Assembly: GCF_000327385.1 (NCBI RefSeq)
Contig: NW_008707225.1
Location: 562,482-626,481, forward strand
Direction: 5' to 3'
From: Lottia gigantea
Taxonomy: Eukaryota; Mollusca; Gastropoda; Lottiidae
Length of the DNA: 64,000 nucleotides
This document shows positions 60,406-64,000 of the stretch, in pieces; position 1 is the first letter of the stretch, and the number at the start of each line of letters is the position of its first letter. A program made the translations under genes and the position numbers. Under the pieces are notes generated by a model. It did not search any database. It saw only the letters and a list, made by a program, of their open reading frames with translations, and was not told where the DNA came from.

Positions 60406-62464
60406 AGAATGATTGAAACAATATGTATTCACAATGATTTACAATATATATTTACATTCATATAGACAGAGTTATGGTTTAATGGTTCGAGGCTTATATA
60501 AATCCCTTACCATCGATTGAATCTAATTGTGCTCATACAAGTAATAAGTAAGAGATTAATTGCATTTCTGATATTATGGTGTGTGTTAATATAGGGAGGA
60601 AAAGAAAGGTGATTTTGGCCTTGGTTTGAGGGAAAAGGACAGTCATATATTTCTAGACATAACTTGCTGCGGTATCATCAAAGTTTTTTTGAAAAATTAG
60701 ATAGTAGTGCTAGTTAAATAAAACATGACCCAATTTGAAGGCATACTTGGTCTATAGGAATACTACGGCTTAGTATAAACATAAAATTTAAAAATTTTAA
60801 CTTGACTTTTAAGTATATATATTCATCAGTATATATACCTGATGTCATAAATAACATAACAGGATCCTTATATAATCTGATAAATCTAAAAAACTTAGTA
60901 AATCCATAAATATGCAATAAATTATTGAAAAACGTTCAATATCAAGAATAAGCGTTTTTCAATAATTACTTAATTTTATGAATTTTCCAATTTTCCAGAT
61001 TTTACAGGGATTCTGTTGTAACTTTATGACACCAGGTAAGTTCACTGATGAATATATACTCATATTGACCATTCTTGAGAACTTAAATTTTCTGTTCATT
61101 CTAAGACGTAGTATCACTTTAAAAGATCAGTGTATCACATTATTAGATTAGATTGGATGAAATCAGAGCAATTATTGTAACACTGAATCGCTTTGTTAGT
61201 GTTATAAATGACTGGACCACTAAAAAAATATGACTGTTGATTCCATTGTCAGCAGTATTTGAACCATTCGAGAGAATATGCGTCTGAGACCAGGAAGGAG
61301 GGTGAATGAGGTTTGTCTGGTTTCGCTGAAAAGTGTAGTTTCTATATATCAAGAGATAATGAGAGGAGATGACTGCATGAACAGGAAGGATCTTCTCCAA
61401 TGTGGTTAAATAGAGAATCACAACAAAACCGATTTCTAATCGAAATCATAAACAAATGGGTTATAACTAAATACTAGCTTTATGACTGATATAAATACAC
61501 GTCTAATCAGGAAAGCATGTTAGCGAGACACCTGTAGTATCGTATTAAAGATGGGTTTCCTTATTTTTGCGTCAAATTAAGCAAATTTTTTCTATTGAAT
61601 TATCATGTATTATTAATCATATCATTTTGTTCTTATTGCATATAATTAAGAGTTTTAACCAATCATAAATGTCAATGTATGTAGTCTGGATAAACAAAAA
61701 GACTTTTTGACCTTTCTTTATCGGTCACTCATTGGAATTGTGCTGGTTATTCTGTTCTAATTTCGCTACTTATGAAATAATTATCGACATGCGAGACAAA
61801 CTGGTATTTTTCCAAGTCATTAGAACACCTCTACTTTCTTTTCATATAAGTATTAGCTTTTTCATTTTTATAAATTAAAAAATAGGGAAACCCATCCTTA
61901 ATTCTGATTCTACCTGACTAACTTTTAATAAAATAAAAAGTTTTTTTAATTTTGTATTTATTTCCTTCAAACACCAAACAAAATTTGAAATTATCTTTAA
62001 AGAAACAGTATGAAAAATTTCCATTGTTAAAAACTTGTGAATCATACATAAAGTTTCCTATAATATAAGTATTTTTACTTGTATGTTACTACTCTCATTT
62101 TCATAATGATTATACAACCGTATTATAATGGTAAAGTTCTTGATGTTCTGCCGGATATTTGTATATTTATATAAATCGGGTGTCGCAAAAAAAAATTCTC
62201 ACAGATATACCTGAAAATATGTTATCGAATAAAATTTGTACAAGTACTGCCCCGAACTAAATAACATGTCAAAAACATGTCAAAAATACATTATCAAGGC
62301 AACGTACTTTCAATGTATCTTCAATGTGCCCTCCAACTTTTGCGACAACCAATCGTACCTATATAGTCAGAGATCAGGAGGTAATATTTCTCTATAATTT
62401 GGCGTTTTTTCCAACACTCACCAATGACGATTTAAATCATATATCTCGCAATCCTTTAGTCTCC
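60406..62464. other. AT-rich spacer
   Basis: No gene recognised on either strand. One MITE-like inverted-repeat element (62179-62350) is listed separately. Confidence 0.5.
62179..62350. repeat. Small MITE-like element, GGTGTCGCAAAA ends
   Basis: GGTGTCGCAAAA at 62179 is mirrored by TTTTGCGACAACC ending at 62350 (one-base difference). 172 bp, no coding. Family unknown. Confidence 0.55.
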
Positions 62465-62998
62465 AAATTGATGAAAAAATGATGACTTGATTTCAGCTAT
62501 GATATTTGATAAAAAATGATGACTTGATTTCATCTATGATATTTGATAAAAATGAAGACTTTATTTCAGCTATGATATTTGATAAAATTCAAGACTTGAT
62601 TTCAGCTATGATATTTGATAAAAATTGATGACTTTAATTCAGCTATGATATTTGATAAAAATGATGACTTGATTTCATCTATGATAATTGATAAAAATTG
62701 ATGACTTTATTTCAGCTATGATATTTGATAAAAATTGATGACTTTATTTCAGCTATGATATTTGATAAAATTGAAGACTTGATTTCAGCTATGATATTTG
62801 ATAAAAATGAAGACTTGATTTCAGCTATGATATTTGATAAAAATAATGACTTGATTTCAGCTATGATATTTGATAAAAATTAATGACTTTAATTCATCTA
62901 TGATATTTGAAAAAAAATGATGACTTGATTTCAGCTATGATATTTGATAAAAAATTGATGTCTTTATTTCAGCTATGATATTTGATAAAAAAGAGTTT
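62465..62998 (+). repeat. 36-bp minisatellite, locus 2
   Basis: About 14 units of the same unit as at 45.03-45.47 kb, same orientation, here running directly into the 23-bp array. Confidence 0.93.
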
Positions 62999-62999
62999 C

Positions 63000-63292
63000 G
63001 TGAAACCCTGTCACAGAGCCTAGTGAAACCCTGTCACAGAGTCTAGTGAAACTCTGTCACACAGTCTAGTGAAACCCTATCAAAGTCTCGCGAAACCCTG
63101 TAACAGAGTCTCGTGAAACCCTGTCACAGAGTCTCGTAAAACCCTGTCACAGAGTCTAGTGAAACCCTGTCAAAGAGTCTCGCGAAACCTTGTCACATAG
63201 TCTAGTGAAACCCCGTCACAGAGCCTCGTGAAACCCCGTCACACAGTTTAGTGAAACCCTGTCACGGAGTCTAGTGAAACCCTATCACCCCT
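63000..63292 (+). repeat. 23-bp minisatellite, locus 2
   Basis: About 12-13 units of GTGAAACCCTGTCACAGAGTC, matching locus 1 at 45.88-46.29 kb, with no interrupting segment. Confidence 0.93.
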
Positions 63293-63296
63293 AATC

Positions 63297-63475
63297 TATA
63301 AAGATCTTTCGTGTTATTTCTCAACATGGCGGCCCGATTACTGAAAGCACTATAAGAGACGTCTAGAACACTACACTTGGACAGTATGATTTGATCAATT
63401 ATTGCATTTTCGATGCACAAGACAGTCCGCGTCCATTCCTTTTTGTCTGTCAATGTGTACGTTCCTTCCCTCGGA
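63297..63475 (-). pseudogene. Tail fragment of the glycosyltransferase gene
   Basis: AAAGATCTTTCGTGTTATTT at 63299, then ACACTACACTTGGACAGTAT and CGTCCATTCCTTTTTGTCT, match the last coding part of the gene at 49.73-49.90 kb (about 56 codons, sequence around IIDQIILSKCSVL), with substitutions such as the FSGFS motif changed to YSAFS. It lacks the gene's 3' end and everything upstream, so it is a non-functional duplicate. Confidence 0.9.
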
Positions 63476-63536
63476 CCGACCGACCGACCGACTGACTGAC
63501 TGACTGACTGACTGACTGACTGACTGACTGACTGAT

Positions 63537-63592
<56 letters not shown>
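63476..63592 (+). repeat. Compound microsatellite (GACC)n(GACT)n(TTTA)n
   Basis: GACC repeats pass into about ten GACT/CTGA repeats and then about 14 TTTA units. The TTTA part reads as an AAAT tail of the LINE on the minus strand. Confidence 0.95.
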
Positions 63593-64000
63593 GAACGATA
63601 ATTGTTACATATTGACACCTACTAAAAAAGAAAATAAACTAATAAATGAATAAAACAGCAATTAAAAGGGAAAACTTATCTCAGTGACAAAATCAAATAT
63701 ATGTTTATAAAAATAGTAAAGCCAAAGATAAAACCTTATTTTAAATTATCACAGCAATTTAAACATCACAGTACGCCAGTCTAAAAATATTAGTATTTGA
63801 GCCTTTTTTAAAACAAGAGAGCGATTTTTCTTTACGTAAATGTACTGGAAGGTCGTTCCACAGTGTAGCACCAGCACTATTAAACCGTCGTTCACCGTAA
63901 GTTTTAGTTTTTACATCATTCGGTTGTTGTATCAGACTTTCGTTAGCTGACCTAAGTAATCTACCAGGTGTATAAGGTTTGATCAGTTCTTCCAAGTACT
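63540..64000 (-). mobile_element. LINE 3' end, CR1/L2-like
   Basis: On the minus strand, sequence with PYTPGRLLRSANESL, KTYGERRFNSAGATLWNDLP and FKKGSNTNIFRLAY is the typical C-terminus of a CR1/L2-type reverse transcriptase ORF, ending near 63759. A 3' UTR and an (AAAT)n tail at 63540-63592 follow. The element continues beyond the window. The visible frame is open, so it may be fairly young. Confidence 0.85.

Noticed and set aside
60118-60432. 104-codon minus-strand frame over the 44-bp repeat
   Set aside because: Frame generated by the repeat and the neighbouring 51-bp array; no homolog recognised.
63476-63540. GACT/CTGA run as a regulatory GAGA-like site
   Set aside because: A plain compound microsatellite attached to a LINE tail.

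Overview
This looks like a nuclear genome window from an AT-rich animal, most likely a lophotrochozoan and probably a mollusc. The evidence is spliced genes with GT-AG introns, a full-length U1 snRNA, a TDRD9/Spindle-E ortholog, many LINE, SINE and MITE remnants, and tandem-repeat-cored mobile elements of the kind common in bivalves and gastropods. The species assignment is inference.

Layout. 1.0-2.8 kb (+): a three-exon Golgi carbohydrate sulfotransferase. 4.6-7.6 kb (-): a two-exon class-B (Methuselah-like) receptor with a somatomedin-B domain. 9.1-9.7 kb: an orphan exon-like frame and a tRNA-type SINE. 10.8-11.7 kb (+): a C2H2 zinc-finger protein. 13.0-35.0 kb (-): one complete TDRD9 gene. 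I could place all 37 exons with GT-AG boundaries and consistent phase (4,413 nt, 1,470 residues). It is a piRNA-pathway DEAH helicase with a Tudor domain and, here, an extra C-terminal zinc finger. Its introns hold a 164-nt U1 snRNA gene, a 27-bp minisatellite, a 1.8-kb palindrome-ended element and several MITEs.

From 35 kb on, repeats dominate. 35.3-36.1 kb is a relative of the 47-kb mobile element. 37.1-42.5 kb is a 417-bp satellite, about 13 copies. 43.6-45.0 kb is a broken Polinton-like DNA polymerase fossil. 45.0-46.3 kb holds 36-bp and 23-bp minisatellites. 46.3-49.3 kb is a long inverted repeat whose right arm was split by a 2.2-kb element with 171-bp internal repeats. 49.7-50.7 kb (-) is the main exon of a fucosyltransferase-like gene; its 3' splice site has been amplified into a 41-bp tandem array. 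52.7-53.5 kb and 58.8-60.1 kb are the same 51-bp minisatellite in opposite orientations. Between them are a 5'-truncated RNase H-bearing LINE and a fresh 400-bp tandem duplication. 62.5-63.5 kb is a condensed copy of the 45-50 kb locus, ending in a tail fragment of the glycosyltransferase gene. The window closes inside a CR1/L2-like LINE 3' end.

Functional themes. Two genes belong to the Golgi glycan-modifying machinery (sulfotransferase, fucosyltransferase-like). TDRD9 belongs to germline transposon silencing and sits in a transposon-rich neighbourhood. No operon-like relationship is visible. The strongest candidates for something new are the tandemly amplified splice acceptor of the glycosyltransferase gene, the intronic U1 gene, and the 417-bp satellite that stays open in one frame across several units.
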